A DNA stretch of 64,000 nucleotides, taken from the NCBI GenBank assembly GCA_046329575.1, contig JAXLUJ010000005.1:248001-312000 (forward strand), given 5' to 3'. This stretch comes from UBA1941 sp046329575 (lineage in GTDB: Bacteria > Bacteroidota > Bacteroidia > Chitinophagales > LD1). The position numbers and the translations under genes were made by a program. Under the pieces are notes generated by a model, which was not told the DNA's origin, ran no database searches, and saw only the letters and a list, made by a program, of their open reading frames with translations. Positions within the stretch are counted from its first letter, which is position 1; the number at the start of each line of letters is the position of its first letter. Below are positions 37,971 to 46,603 of this stretch, piece after piece.

Positions 37971-38924
37971 TTATTTCAGATCGCTTTCCTGAAAAGGCAC
38001 ATTGCCCGGAAGCATTGCGTTGTTCCCAAGAAACTGAAATTTTTCTCCTTTCTCAAATGCATTAAACTCCGGCTTCCGCCCCAGAAATACGCTGTTTTCA
38101 AAATTCAGATTACCGGAACTTTTGGAATTGTTGAATCGGGTTTGACCGAAGAAGGTGGTTCGTTTAAACTCCGCATTATCTTTAAACTTCACGCTCATCC
38201 ATTCCATCCTTCCACGGAAGTAACTGTTGTTGAAAATGCTCTGGCTATTGAATTCGGCATAATTGAAAAATCCATGACTGTTGAATTGGGTGATACTGAA
38301 ATCGCTATAGCCGCGGAAATGCGAACTGCTGAACTGCGCATCCATCTGAAACGTGCTGCCCTGAAAGCTGAGCAGTTTGTCGAAACCACCTTCCATAAAA
38401 ACCAAATGTTGCTGAAAGTTGCAATTCAGGAATCGGGCCTCATCATCAAATTGTGCTTTTGTAAAGTTTACATCGCTCAGAAAGTTGCTGCCTTCAAACG
38501 ATGCCATTTTTTCAAAGGTGGTTCCGCTGAAGTTCACCTTTCCATAAGCCGTGATCTCGCGAAGGTTCACCGTATCTTTGAAGCGGCAGTTCAAAAAGGT
38601 AATGTTCTTCATAAACGTTACCAGATCGGTGCGTTCCTTATCGGCCCGGAAGGCGGTAACCGTTCCTTTGAAATCGCAGTTCACAAATACTACAGCGCCG
38701 GAAATATAGTGACGGTACACCACCGGACTTTCAGGTGTGGCATTTTCGATTCTCGAAAAATCAATGTCGCCATCAATCGATTTGTTTTCTACCACTACAT
38801 CAGCGCCCGAGGCCAGCGTTTTTAAGATATCGCCTTCATTCATTTTGTAAACGTGTTTGTTAGAAGAACAGGCTGTGGTTTGGGTGAGCAGCAACGAGCA
38901 AAATACAAATACAGAAAATCGCAT
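37971..38924 (-). CDS. Pentapeptide-repeat-like lipoprotein
   Basis: 317 aa. Lipobox with C19 (TTACSSN). From about residue 75 on, a five-residue periodicity with Phe or Asn at fixed positions (FVNCDFKG, FLNCRFKDT, VNFSGTTFEKM, FLNCNFQQH, FNYAEFNSQSIFNNSYF) predicts a right-handed quadrilateral helix. Function is unknown; some such proteins mimic DNA, but a surface or periplasmic lipoprotein would not. The start codon overlaps by two bases an in-frame ATG of the divergent Ste24-like gene. Confidence 0.85.
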   Translation of the reverse strand: MRFSVFVFCSLLLTQTTACSSNKHVYKMNEGDILKTLASGADVVVENKSIDGDIDFSRIENATPESPVVYRHYISGAVVFVNCDFKGTVTAFRADKERTDLVTFMKNITFLNCRFKDTVNLREITAYGKVNFSGTTFEKMASFEGSNFLSDVNFTKAQFDDEARFLNCNFQQHLVFMEGGFDKLLSFQGSTFQMDAQFSSSHFRGYSDFSITQFNSHGFFNYAEFNSQSIFNNSYFRGRMEWMSVKFKDNAEFKRTTFFGQTRFNNSKSSGNLNFENSVFLGRKPEFNAFEKGEKFQFLGNNAMLPGNVPFQESDLK

Positions 38925-38994
38925 GGCGCCGGTTTTATGGCGGCAAGATAAAATTCATTTCGGTGATATAACACCGTACCCTCGCCGCGGTTTT

Positions 38995-39002
38995 TATATT
39001 CG
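38995..39002 (+). promoter_or_regulatory. -7 box that favours a TTG start for the Ste24-like gene
   Basis: TATATTCG differs from TAnnTTTG at one position and lies 13 bp before an in-frame TTG at 39016. A transcript from here would start downstream of the ATG candidates at 38857 and 38923. Confidence 0.4.
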
Positions 39003-39015
39003 CAACAAAAAAACT

Positions 39016-40260
39016 TTGGCACAACAGCTGCTTTATCTCATTCTCGCCTTTCTGTTGCTTGAATTCGCGTTCGAGCAATTACTCAGTTTTCTAAACCTGA
39101 AAAACTGGAAGCAACCGCTACCGGAAGCGGTGAGCGATCTTTTTACAGAAGAGCAGCACCGCAAGGCAGCGTCTTATGCGAAACACAACTACTATTTTTC
39201 ATTGATTTCCGGAACATTTTCACTTCTGGTAACGCTTGTTTTTTTGGCCTTGGGAGGCTTTGCAAAAACAGATGCTTTCGTTCGGGAGATTACCCAAAAC
39301 GAAATTCTCCGCGGACTGCTCTTCTTCGCCATATTAGGATTGGCGTCGGCCCTAATCAACCTGCCCTTCGTCATTTATCACACTTTTGTGATTGAAGAAA
39401 AGTTTGGTTTCAATAAAACTACTCCGGCGGTTTTTGTTGGTGATAAGCTAAAAGGTGTGGCGCTTAGCGTGGTGCTTGGTGGCGGTATATACGCGTTGCT
39501 GGCCTGGGTATATGGCCTGCTTGGCGCTAATTTTTGGTGGGCAGCATGGCTGGTAGCAGGTTCGGTGATGGTATTCACTGCGGCTTTTTACACTTCGGTT
39601 TTGTTGCCCTTATTCAATAAGCTCACACCGCTAGAAGCAGGGCCGCTGCGCACAGCTATTGAAGCGTATGCACATCATGTGGAATTTCCATTGCAAAAGA
39701 TTATGGTGATGGATGGCTCGAAACGCAGTTCAAAGGCGAATGCCTTTTTTAGCGGCATCGGCAGCCGGAAAAGCATTGTTTTGTACGATACCCTGATTCA
39801 GGAGCTCACCGTGGAGGAAATAACCGCTGTTCTGGCTCATGAAGTTGGGCATTACAAAAAGAAACACGTATTGCAAAGCATGGTACTTTCGCTACTGAAT
39901 CTGGCGTTTTTGTTGTTTCTGTTCGGATTTATGGCAGCCAGCCCACTTCTGGCCGAAGTTCTTGGCGCTCCCCAAAATTCCTTCTACCTGTCTCTGGTAT
40001 CGTTTTCGCTGCTTTACAGTCCTGTTTCGGTACTTACAGGCATCGGCATGAACGCATTCAGCCGCAAAAATGAGTATGAGGCGGACCGCTTTGCCCGAAC
40101 CACCTTTGCGGCCATGCCATTGGTAACATCGCTTAAGAAGCTGTATGTCAATGCTTTGGGCAACCCCAATCCACATCCTGCCTATGTTTTTGTACATTAT
40201 TCGCATCCTACCCTGATGGAGCGGAGCCGCATGCTTTTAAAAGAAAAAGGGAATTTATAG
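39016..40260 (+). CDS. M48 family Ste24-like (CAAX-type) membrane metalloprotease
   Basis: 414 aa with seven or so membrane segments. Zinc motif HEVGH in LAHEVGHYKKKH, and the third ligand in NEYEADRFA. The N-terminal helix, KKTLAQQLLYLILAFLLLEF-like, is where family homology begins, and a -7 box lies just before it. A frame with ATG at 38923 would add 31 residues without homology and overlap the neighbour's start codon. Ste24-like proteases cleave membrane or exported proteins; a true prenylated substrate in bacteria is not known. Confidence 0.85.
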   Translation: MAQQLLYLILAFLLLEFAFEQLLSFLNLKNWKQPLPEAVSDLFTEEQHRKAASYAKHNYYFSLISGTFSLLVTLVFLALGGFAKTDAFVREITQNEILRGLLFFAILGLASALINLPFVIYHTFVIEEKFGFNKTTPAVFVGDKLKGVALSVVLGGGIYALLAWVYGLLGANFWWAAWLVAGSVMVFTAAFYTSVLLPLFNKLTPLEAGPLRTAIEAYAHHVEFPLQKIMVMDGSKRSSKANAFFSGIGSRKSIVLYDTLIQELTVEEITAVLAHEVGHYKKKHVLQSMVLSLLNLAFLLFLFGFMAASPLLAEVLGAPQNSFYLSLVSFSLLYSPVSVLTGIGMNAFSRKNEYEADRFARTTFAAMPLVTSLKKLYVNALGNPNPHPAYVFVHYSHPTLMERSRMLLKEKGNL

Positions 40261-40279
40261 GCGGGTTTGTTCACAGATG

Positions 40280-40310
40280 TTTGTTTCTTTCGGAATTAAT
40301 CCTACTTTTG
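40280..40310 (+). promoter_or_regulatory. Bacteroidota consensus promoter of rplU-rpmA
   Basis: TTTG (40280-40283), 19-bp spacer, TACTTTTG (40303-40310): an exact match to the TTTG-N19-TAnnTTTG primary sigma consensus, 21 bp before the rplU ATG at 40332. This also rules out the longer frame starting at 40281. Confidence 0.8.
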
Positions 40311-40331
40311 CCATCCCAAAAAATAAAGGCG

Positions 40332-40640
40332 ATGTACGCAATTGTAGAAATAGCAGGACAGCAATTTAAGGCAGAAGCCGGCAAAAAGCTGTTTGTTCAC
40401 CGTTTAGAAGGCAACGAAGGCGATAAAGTAACTTTCGATAAAGTGTTGATGACCGGAAGCGGAGCAAATGTAAAAGTAGGTAACCCTACTGTAGCCGGTG
40501 CTTCGGTAACCGCTACTATCGTGGCTCACCGTCGTGGCGATAAGGTGATCGTATTCAAAAAGAAACGCAGAAAAGGCTACCGCAAGACCAACGGTCATCG
40601 TCAGTCTTTCACGCAAATCAATATTGAAAGCATTGCTTAA
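40332..40640 (+). CDS. rplU: 50S ribosomal protein L21
   Basis: 102 aa. It begins MYAIVEIAGQQFKAEAGKK, matching the conserved L21 N-terminus, and ends in the basic KKKRRKGYRKTNGHRQ segment that binds 23S rRNA domain I/II. The upstream consensus promoter supports this ATG. rpmA follows 31 bp later, the conserved gene order. Confidence 0.97.
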   Translation: MYAIVEIAGQQFKAEAGKKLFVHRLEGNEGDKVTFDKVLMTGSGANVKVGNPTVAGASVTATIVAHRRGDKVIVFKKKRRKGYRKTNGHRQSFTQINIESIA

Positions 40641-40655
40641 GCAACCAAAAAACTA

Positions 40656-40661
40656 AAGGAG
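40656..40661 (+). promoter_or_regulatory. Shine-Dalgarno-like AAGGAG before rpmA
   Basis: AAGGAG lies 10 nt before the rpmA ATG. Bacteroidota genes seldom use such sites, so its presence in front of a ribosomal-protein gene is notable, although it may be chance in an A-rich leader. Confidence 0.4.
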
Positions 40662-40671
40662 AAAACATACC

Positions 40672-40929
40672 ATGGCACATAAGAAAGGGGAAGGTAAGGT
40701 TAAGAACGGACGGGAATCGCATAGCAAACGTCTGGGTATCAAATTGTACGGTGGCGAAGCCGCCATTCCGGGTAACATTATCGTGCGTCAGCGCGGAACT
40801 GCTTACCACCCGGGCCGCGGCGTAGGTCTTGGAAAAGATCACACCATTTTTGCAGTAATCGAAGGCAAAGTGAAATTTACCCGCGGCGCTAACGACCGTC
40901 GCTTTGTTCACGTTGTAGCCGAGGCTTAA
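40672..40929 (+). CDS. rpmA: 50S ribosomal protein L27
   Basis: 85 aa. MAHKKGEGKVKNGRESHSKR at the N-terminus is the peptidyl-transferase-proximal tail, followed by PGNIIVRQRGTAYHPG. The start is at Met-Ala-His, with no cleavable extension of the kind found in Firmicutes. It is co-transcribed with rplU and ends at a strong terminator. Confidence 0.97.
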   Translation: MAHKKGEGKVKNGRESHSKRLGIKLYGGEAAIPGNIIVRQRGTAYHPGRGVGLGKDHTIFAVIEGKVKFTRGANDRRFVHVVAEA

Positions 40930-40954
40930 TTCACGTATTCAAAAAATCATTTTT

Positions 40955-40984
40955 AAATCCCGTCCGGTCCGGACGGGATTTTTT
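40955..40984 (+). terminator. Rho-independent terminator after rplU-rpmA
   Basis: Perfect 13-bp inverted repeat AAATCCCGTCCGG / CCGGACGGGATTT with a single central base, so effectively a small loop, followed by T residues. It lies 26 bp after the rpmA stop. Confidence 0.93.
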
Positions 40985-41054
40985 ATTTCTGCTATTTCCT
41001 ATAACATTAAAGAAAATCAATATAAATTGTCGGTGCTGACCCCTCGAAACGCCC

Positions 41055-43637
41055 ATGGAGCAACAGAATCGACAATTGAACCGAATACGGATGGTGTATA
41101 TTTTCACCATCATTTTTCTGGTAGCCCTTACGCTTCTGGGCTATAAGCAAATCAGCAATCTGATCGAAGCATCAGCATGGATGAATCGGAATAATGAAGT
41201 GAACCTTACCCTTCAGAAAATTGCCAATGAAGTTACCGAAGCACAAAGTTACCAAAGCAATTACTATCTCAATGGCGACAGCAACTTGCTTCTGAAAAGA
41301 GACCAAACCTTTACTTCCATTCACAGCCGGCTGGAATATGTCGATTCACTAATGCAAGGCAATCCGGAACAATTGAATCGCCTTTTGATGTTGCGCCAGT
41401 GTATTAACGACAGGCACGATGCCATGCAAAGGCTGCTAAAAACCCACCCGCAGGTAATTTATTCGCATGATCATCAGCTCAACATGGCTAATAGCGTAAA
41501 AACCACGAATAAATTGCGCGATGTGATCAGATTGATGTCGGCCACCGAAGGCAATGATCTTCAAAAGCGATTAGGAAAATATGCGATTCTGGCTTCTGTA
41601 GCCCCGCTTTTCGTGGTTCTTCTCTTTTTCACAGCATTGGGGATTTTGGCATTCGCCTATTATCGTTTGTCGCAGGCATTGAAACGCACCCAGGAACTCA
41701 AACGCAAGGTGGAAGAAGAACAGAATCTGGCGCAAACCATTTTTAAGTCTTCCGTTGATAATATTATTGTTCTGGACAAAGACCTTCGCTATGTGATGGT
41801 GAATCCGGCTGCTGAAAAAGTATTGCGTGCTTTTTCGCCCGATTTTATTGGCAAAAAAACCACAGATATTTTCCCTGATTCACCGGCTATAACCGATATG
41901 AAGCGCGCCCTTCAGGGCGAAACCATTCATCACAATGCCTACTATTCCGGGCATGTTAAATCGCATTTTGAAGTGAGTTATGCCCCAATCACGCACAATG
42001 GCGAAGTTTTTGGATTGATCGCGCACTCCAGAGATGTGAGCACCGTGCTCAAGGCGAATCAGGAACTGGCATTACAAAAGGAACAACTCGAACAACGAAA
42101 TGATTTTGTTGAAAAACTGATCAATTCATCGGTCGATCTGATTGTTGTGGTTGATCGGCAATTCCAGCTACTATCGGCGAATAAACAAGCAGCCGAAACC
42201 TTTGCAGCATTACAATGCTCACATACCATCGGCTCCTCACTTACTGATCTGGAAGTGGTGTTGCAGTTAAGTGAACTGCAGCATTGTTTTTCGGGAGAAA
42301 GTGTCACTATTCCCAATCTTCATATCGAAGCGCTCGATAAAAACTTTGAAGTGAACTTCATTCCGCTTCAAAATAAAGAAGGAGTGTATGCCGCTATGGT
42401 GATTGGCCATGACATCACCGCCCGAATACGTCACGAACAGGAGCTTTCGGCCATGAACAGCATCTATCAGCATGCCGAGAACATTGCAGGTTTTGGCACA
42501 TATACGCTACACCTTCCGGAGTATCGGTTGGAATATTCCGACAATGTTTTCGAAATGTTGGGCCTCGATACTGACGATCTTTCCAAACCGCAAAGCTTTC
42601 TCCAATTTGTGCACCCCGACGATCGCAGCCAATTTGAAAATTGGGCAGGCTCCATTTTGCAAAGCCCGCAGGTAAGCAAATGGGAATATCGCTTTGTGAA
42701 AAAAAACGGCCAAATTCTTTATTTAAGAAGTACAGGGAAAGTGATTGCAGAAGGCGAAGGCAAATCGTTGATTGGAACCATAATGGATGTGACTGAGGAA
42801 AAGAAACAGCAACAAATTCTGAACAAAAGAAACGACGACCTCAAACGCATGAATCAGGAACTGGAGGCATTTGCTTATGTGGCCAGCCATGATCTTAAAG
42901 AACCCCTGCGGAAAATTCAAACTTTCTCAAACATGGTACTCACCAAAGAGCATCACACTTTGAGCGAAAGAGCAGCAGAATATTTCAGACGCATGCAGGA
43001 GTCATCGGTGCGCATGCAAACCTTAATAGAAGATCTGGTCACCTATTCGCGTACCACCGCTTTTGAAAGGCGTTTCGAAAGCACTTCTATTGAAAGCCTG
43101 GTAAAAGAAGTGGAAGTGATGTTGAAGGAAGAATTACAGCAAAAGCAGGCCACGATTACCTATGAAGGAAATGTAACGGCCGATATTATCGTTTTTCAAT
43201 TCCGGCAGTTGCTTTTAAATCTGTTTACTAATGCATTGAAATTTTCGAAATCTGATGTGAAACCGGTAATTACCGTTACAGCAAAAATGGAATGGGGTAA
43301 AAGTTTGCAGCAACTTGAACTTTCCGGTGAAAAGCGATACGCGCACATTATGGTAAAAGATAATGGTATTGGTTTTGAACCGAAATTCAATTCGCGGATC
43401 TTTGAGTTATTCCAACGGCTGCACGCTCGCGATGAATATTCGGGCACCGGTATCGGATTGGCCATAGTGAAAAAGATCGTAAATAATCACGATGGGGTTA
43501 TTATCGCTTCAGGCGTCGAAAACGCCGGGGCTACCTTTGATATTTACATTCCGTTGCAAGCAGAAAGAACACAACAGGAGTGGCAGGAGCCTTCAGGTCC
43601 CCATGTTGCTGGCGCAGTTTTTGAAGTAAAAAAGTAA
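41055..43637 (+). CDS. Membrane sensor histidine kinase with CHASE3-like and PAS domains
   Basis: 860 aa. Two membrane helices (~13-31 and ~180-205) enclose a helical extracytoplasmic sensor resembling CHASE3. Two or three PAS folds follow (about 235-350, 355-465, 480-590, the last with a PAC-like GTIMDVTEEKK). HisKA has H612 in ASHDLKEPLR. HATPase has NALKF, DNGIGF and GTGIGLAIVKKI boxes. No response regulator is adjacent, so it is an orphan kinase here. The TspO-like gene starts 10 bp after its stop. Confidence 0.93.
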   Translation: MEQQNRQLNRIRMVYIFTIIFLVALTLLGYKQISNLIEASAWMNRNNEVNLTLQKIANEVTEAQSYQSNYYLNGDSNLLLKRDQTFTSIHSRLEYVDSLMQGNPEQLNRLLMLRQCINDRHDAMQRLLKTHPQVIYSHDHQLNMANSVKTTNKLRDVIRLMSATEGNDLQKRLGKYAILASVAPLFVVLLFFTALGILAFAYYRLSQALKRTQELKRKVEEEQNLAQTIFKSSVDNIIVLDKDLRYVMVNPAAEKVLRAFSPDFIGKKTTDIFPDSPAITDMKRALQGETIHHNAYYSGHVKSHFEVSYAPITHNGEVFGLIAHSRDVSTVLKANQELALQKEQLEQRNDFVEKLINSSVDLIVVVDRQFQLLSANKQAAETFAALQCSHTIGSSLTDLEVVLQLSELQHCFSGESVTIPNLHIEALDKNFEVNFIPLQNKEGVYAAMVIGHDITARIRHEQELSAMNSIYQHAENIAGFGTYTLHLPEYRLEYSDNVFEMLGLDTDDLSKPQSFLQFVHPDDRSQFENWAGSILQSPQVSKWEYRFVKKNGQILYLRSTGKVIAEGEGKSLIGTIMDVTEEKKQQQILNKRNDDLKRMNQELEAFAYVASHDLKEPLRKIQTFSNMVLTKEHHTLSERAAEYFRRMQESSVRMQTLIEDLVTYSRTTAFERRFESTSIESLVKEVEVMLKEELQQKQATITYEGNVTADIIVFQFRQLLLNLFTNALKFSKSDVKPVITVTAKMEWGKSLQQLELSGEKRYAHIMVKDNGIGFEPKFNSRIFELFQRLHARDEYSGTGIGLAIVKKIVNNHDGVIIASGVENAGATFDIYIPLQAERTQQEWQEPSGPHVAGAVFEVKK

Positions 43638-43647
43638 ATAATCACGT

Positions 43648-44436
43648 ATGGAAAAACCGGTTACTTCTTCGCTTACCGTTCGAATAATAACGCTAATTGC
43701 GGTAGTAGCGAATGTGCTGTTTAACTATTTGTATAGTGTAGGCCCGTTGGCCTTAAAAAACATCAGAGACGTCACCTATGATCATCCAAACTTTTTCACT
43801 CCTGCCGGATATGCTTTTTCCATCTGGGGCGTCATTTATCTGGCGTTCTTCATTTTCTCAATTTATGCGCTTCTCCCATCACAACGTTCCAATTCGGCTC
43901 TCAATAAATTAGCGCTACCCTTGATTGCCGCAAATATTCTTGGTAGTGTATGGATCGCCGTTTTTTCGCATGAGTGGTTATTGCTAAGCGTAATATTGTT
44001 GTTTGTTCAAGTGGCTAATGGTATCTACATGCTTATTGTGGCCCGCCGGTTGGCCGCACAACGGCAGATACATGAAGCCGTGGTAACTCCTTTTAGTATT
44101 TACGGCGGTTGGGTGTCGGTAGCTAGTATCGCCAATACGGCCATTTATTTGGTTTCAATCGGTTGGCATGGCGAACCACTAACGGAGCCGATAGTAACTA
44201 TAATCTTATTGGTGGTGGCGCTACTGCTGGCGGTTATTACCGGTTTTAGATTGTATGATTTTCTTTACCCGCTGGTGATTGCCTGGGCCGCCATTGCAAT
44301 ATATGTAGAGAACGCCCCAAAGCAAGGCGATGTGGCTCTTGCGGCATTGGTGATTGGAAGCGCAGCAGCGCTTGTAAGCGCCTTACTTTTTATTTGGAAA
44401 TTTTTATTGAAACGCGAGGCAAGTATTAAGCTGTGA
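43648..44436 (+). CDS. TspO/MBR-related multi-pass membrane protein
   Basis: 262 aa with about seven membrane helices. The segment FTPAGYAFSIWGVIYLAF (~51-68) matches the conserved Pro...FsIWxxIY motif of the tryptophan-rich sensory protein relatives, which are longer than true TspO. Ligand unknown. It probably shares a transcript with the sensor kinase. The final codons AAG CTG TGA are part of an AGCTATGAGC-type repeat, so the stop lies inside repeat sequence. Confidence 0.78.
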   Translation: MEKPVTSSLTVRIITLIAVVANVLFNYLYSVGPLALKNIRDVTYDHPNFFTPAGYAFSIWGVIYLAFFIFSIYALLPSQRSNSALNKLALPLIAANILGSVWIAVFSHEWLLLSVILLFVQVANGIYMLIVARRLAAQRQIHEAVVTPFSIYGGWVSVASIANTAIYLVSIGWHGEPLTEPIVTIILLVVALLLAVITGFRLYDFLYPLVIAWAAIAIYVENAPKQGDVALAALVIGSAAALVSALLFIWKFLLKREASIKL

Positions 44437-44540
44437 GCTATGGGTTATGAGTGGCGAGCTATGAGCTACGAGCAGAACCACATCCACCACACCTACCACA
44501 CCTACCACACCTACCACACCAACCACACCTACTCCACCCT
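44428..44540. repeat. Two short-period arrays between convergent genes
   Basis: Positions 44428-44473 hold imperfect ~8-10-bp units of the AGCTATGAGCTACGAGC type, which recur in reverse orientation at 48334-48450. Positions 44488-44540 hold a 9-bp ACCACACCT repeat. The apparent Pro/His-rich ORF across them is an artefact. The first unit includes the TGA of the TspO-like gene. Confidence 0.85.
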
Positions 44541-45153
44541 ACTTCTTATTTCTTCCATCCTCTTCATCAATCTCCATCACACCGCCTGAAACAATGTACT
44601 TCATTACATCGGCAGAACGTACATCCTGCAACGGTTGTACCTGATCTTTGTTCACCAGATACAGATTGCCCGAAAAGTTATAAGAGTGCGGAAAATATAC
44701 CGCCACCTTGTCGGTAATTTGGAATTCGCTAAGGTCGGCATCAGTAATGAACCCCATTTTGTAAATGCCGGAATTGCGCCCCATTTCCACCACCACAGGC
44801 TTGTTGAACTTTTTCTTATTGCTGAGAAATGCCGAAACAAAATCTTTTATGCTCGAATAAATATCTTTCACCAACGGCGTTTTTTCAAGCAACATTTCCA
44901 GGCCGTGCATCACCGGTTGCAACAATACCGTCGATCCGATATAACCAATAAAGGTAATCAGGGCAATCATTACCAGCAGACCCAGTCCTGGAAAGCGGAA
45001 ATGGAATAAATATTCAAACCAATCGTTCGCTTTGGTGTCAAACATGTTGAACACGGCAAAAATCGAGTACAGGGTCAGAAAGATCGGCCCGATCAATAAT
45101 AAACCTTGTAAGAAGAACGAAAATAATTGTTTGTAGTACGAACGGATTTTCAT
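44539..45153 (-). CDS. DUF502 membrane protein
   Basis: 204 aa with two membrane helices (~12-35 and ~55-80) and the family motif LLEKTPLVKDIYSSIKDFVSAF, followed by a soluble domain with VVVEMGRNSGIYKMGFIT and VYFPHSYNFSGNLYLV. The DUF502 family is widespread with unknown function. A Bacteroidota-type -7 box (TAAGTTTG on the minus strand, 45170-45177) lies upstream. Confidence 0.9.
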   Translation of the reverse strand: MKIRSYYKQLFSFFLQGLLLIGPIFLTLYSIFAVFNMFDTKANDWFEYLFHFRFPGLGLLVMIALITFIGYIGSTVLLQPVMHGLEMLLEKTPLVKDIYSSIKDFVSAFLSNKKKFNKPVVVEMGRNSGIYKMGFITDADLSEFQITDKVAVYFPHSYNFSGNLYLVNKDQVQPLQDVRSADVMKYIVSGGVMEIDEEDGRNKK

Positions 45154-45169
45154 GGCAGCTCCAAAGCCG

Positions 45170-45177
45170 CAAACTTA
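45170..45177 (-). promoter_or_regulatory. -7 box of the DUF502 gene
   Basis: On the minus strand TAAGTTTG fits TAnnTTTG, 16 bp before the DUF502 ATG, in the 39-bp gap between divergent genes. Confidence 0.45.
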
Positions 45178-45192
45178 CTTTAATTTGCACGA

Positions 45193-46350
45193 ATGCGGTT
45201 CCTGAATACGGTTTCCCGAAAATCAAATGTTGCTGCTGTGAAAATGGCAGCGGTCATCTTTATGGTACTTACCGCTCTTCACGGAATAGCTCAAAATTCC
45301 TTCAGAACCGGAAAATGGGGCATTGAAACCAATTATCAGATCGGGCCTATCATCAAACACAGCAAAAAAATCAAAGAAGTGCCCAAAGAACTCTCTCAGG
45401 GTTTTGAAGTGAGCTACTTCCGGAAATCGCTTGGCGAAAAGCCCTGGATGAAACCCTTGAACTTCCCCGAGTATGGGGTGAATTTTAATTACTTCCACTT
45501 TGGCGAAGCTGCAGTTTTCGGGCAAGCCTTTTCGTTGATGGGCTATGCGAAATTTTACATCGTGCGTTCCAAAGTGGCTAATCTGTATGCCCGTATTGGC
45601 GGAGGTTTGGGCTATGTAACCAAATACTACAATTACGAAACTAATCCGCGTAACAACATTCTCAGCGGCCCCATAAACATGGCCGTCCAAATACGATTGG
45701 GGCTGGAATGGAAACTACATCCGCAGGTGCTCCTGAACACCGCCTTCACCTTCTCTCATTTCAGTAATTCTTCTGCCAAACAACCTAACTATGGCATCAA
45801 CATTACTGCCGCCACTGTGGGCCTCAAAGTGTTTCCCAAAGTATCGCCGGTTTCCTACAACTGCGTCAAAGAAATGCCCAAAAAGAAAAATGAGGTCATC
45901 ATCAAATATTCTCTTGGCTTGCAGGAAACGTATGGTTTCAACGGCCCGATCAGCTTTACACAGGTGGGCACCGTTTGCTATGCGCGTTACACCTCTTTTG
46001 GCAACAAATTTTTTGGGGGCCTTACCATGGAATACTATCCCGTGGTTCGAAATTTCTTAGTGTATAATGAAATTGCCGATAAAAAAACCGCAGTCCGTAA
46101 ATCGTTTACCGGCAGCGTAATTTTGGGCGATGAAATTTTATTGGGGCGGTTCGGAATGTTCTACGGCCTTGGCATCTACCTTTTCAAAACCCCGGCCACT
46201 CTTACGCCGGTTTACTTCAAAGTGGGCGGAAATTTATACTACGCGCGTTTCGGAAAAGATCAGCGCTACAAAATGTTTGTGGGCATGAACGTTAAAAGCC
46301 ACCTATCGGTAGCGCAGTATTGGGAGGTTAGTACCGGTATTTGCCTTTAA
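45193..46350 (+). CDS. Acyloxyacyl hydrolase / PagL-like lipid A deacylase family barrel
   Basis: 385 aa. The N-terminal half resembles PagL-type outer-membrane barrels; FTFSHFSNSSAKQPNYGIN (~177-195) holds the conserved His-x-Ser-Asn followed by a later Asn, the arrangement of the His/Ser active site. The second half looks like a further beta-rich repeat. It would remove acyl chains from lipid A (inference from family). The start is uncertain: ATG at 45193 or the Met at 45244, which begins a cleaner signal peptide (MAAVIFMVLTALHGIAQ). Confidence 0.72.
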   Translation: MRFLNTVSRKSNVAAVKMAAVIFMVLTALHGIAQNSFRTGKWGIETNYQIGPIIKHSKKIKEVPKELSQGFEVSYFRKSLGEKPWMKPLNFPEYGVNFNYFHFGEAAVFGQAFSLMGYAKFYIVRSKVANLYARIGGGLGYVTKYYNYETNPRNNILSGPINMAVQIRLGLEWKLHPQVLLNTAFTFSHFSNSSAKQPNYGINITAATVGLKVFPKVSPVSYNCVKEMPKKKNEVIIKYSLGLQETYGFNGPISFTQVGTVCYARYTSFGNKFFGGLTMEYYPVVRNFLVYNEIADKKTAVRKSFTGSVILGDEILLGRFGMFYGLGIYLFKTPATLTPVYFKVGGNLYYARFGKDQRYKMFVGMNVKSHLSVAQYWEVSTGICL

Positions 46351-46414
46351 AACGCCCGAATTTTTTATGCCGGCTGCCGCGGGCCTGGCAAAAACTCCGG
46401 CTCCTGAAGGTATG

Positions 46415-46510
46415 GGCGCGGCACCGCGCTTTCCGCTGCTACTCCTCGGCCGCATTATTTTAAACTTAAAATAATGCGGCCTGCGGGGTATCCGCTACAA
46501 TCGCTGCCGG
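46415..46510 (+). repeat. Dispersed intergenic element, family 2, copy 3, with perfect palindromic core
   Basis: The outer arms match the 55352 copy (ACCGCGCTTTCCGCTGCT..., then ...TATCCGCTACAATCGCTGCC), but the core is a 34-bp perfect inverted repeat at 46448-46481: GGCCGCATTATTTTAA, AC, then its complement. The core is unrelated to that of copies 1 and 2. No gene occupies the 253-bp gap. Confidence 0.78.
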
Positions 46511-46603
46511 ATTACCTTCCCATTTCGCTTGAAGACCAATAGTTTGTATTAGCAGACTCATTAAATGCTAAAAATAACTACATTGTGCTAATAAATATAG
46601 CAA

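Noticed and set aside
38142..38825. 227-aa open frame on the plus strand
   Set aside because: It is exactly antisense to the pentapeptide-repeat lipoprotein, whose periodic sequence leaves the opposite strand open; no signal or domain is seen.
44451..44717. 88-aa Pro/His-rich frame
   Set aside because: It is translated from the ACCACACCT array and then runs antisense to the DUF502 gene.
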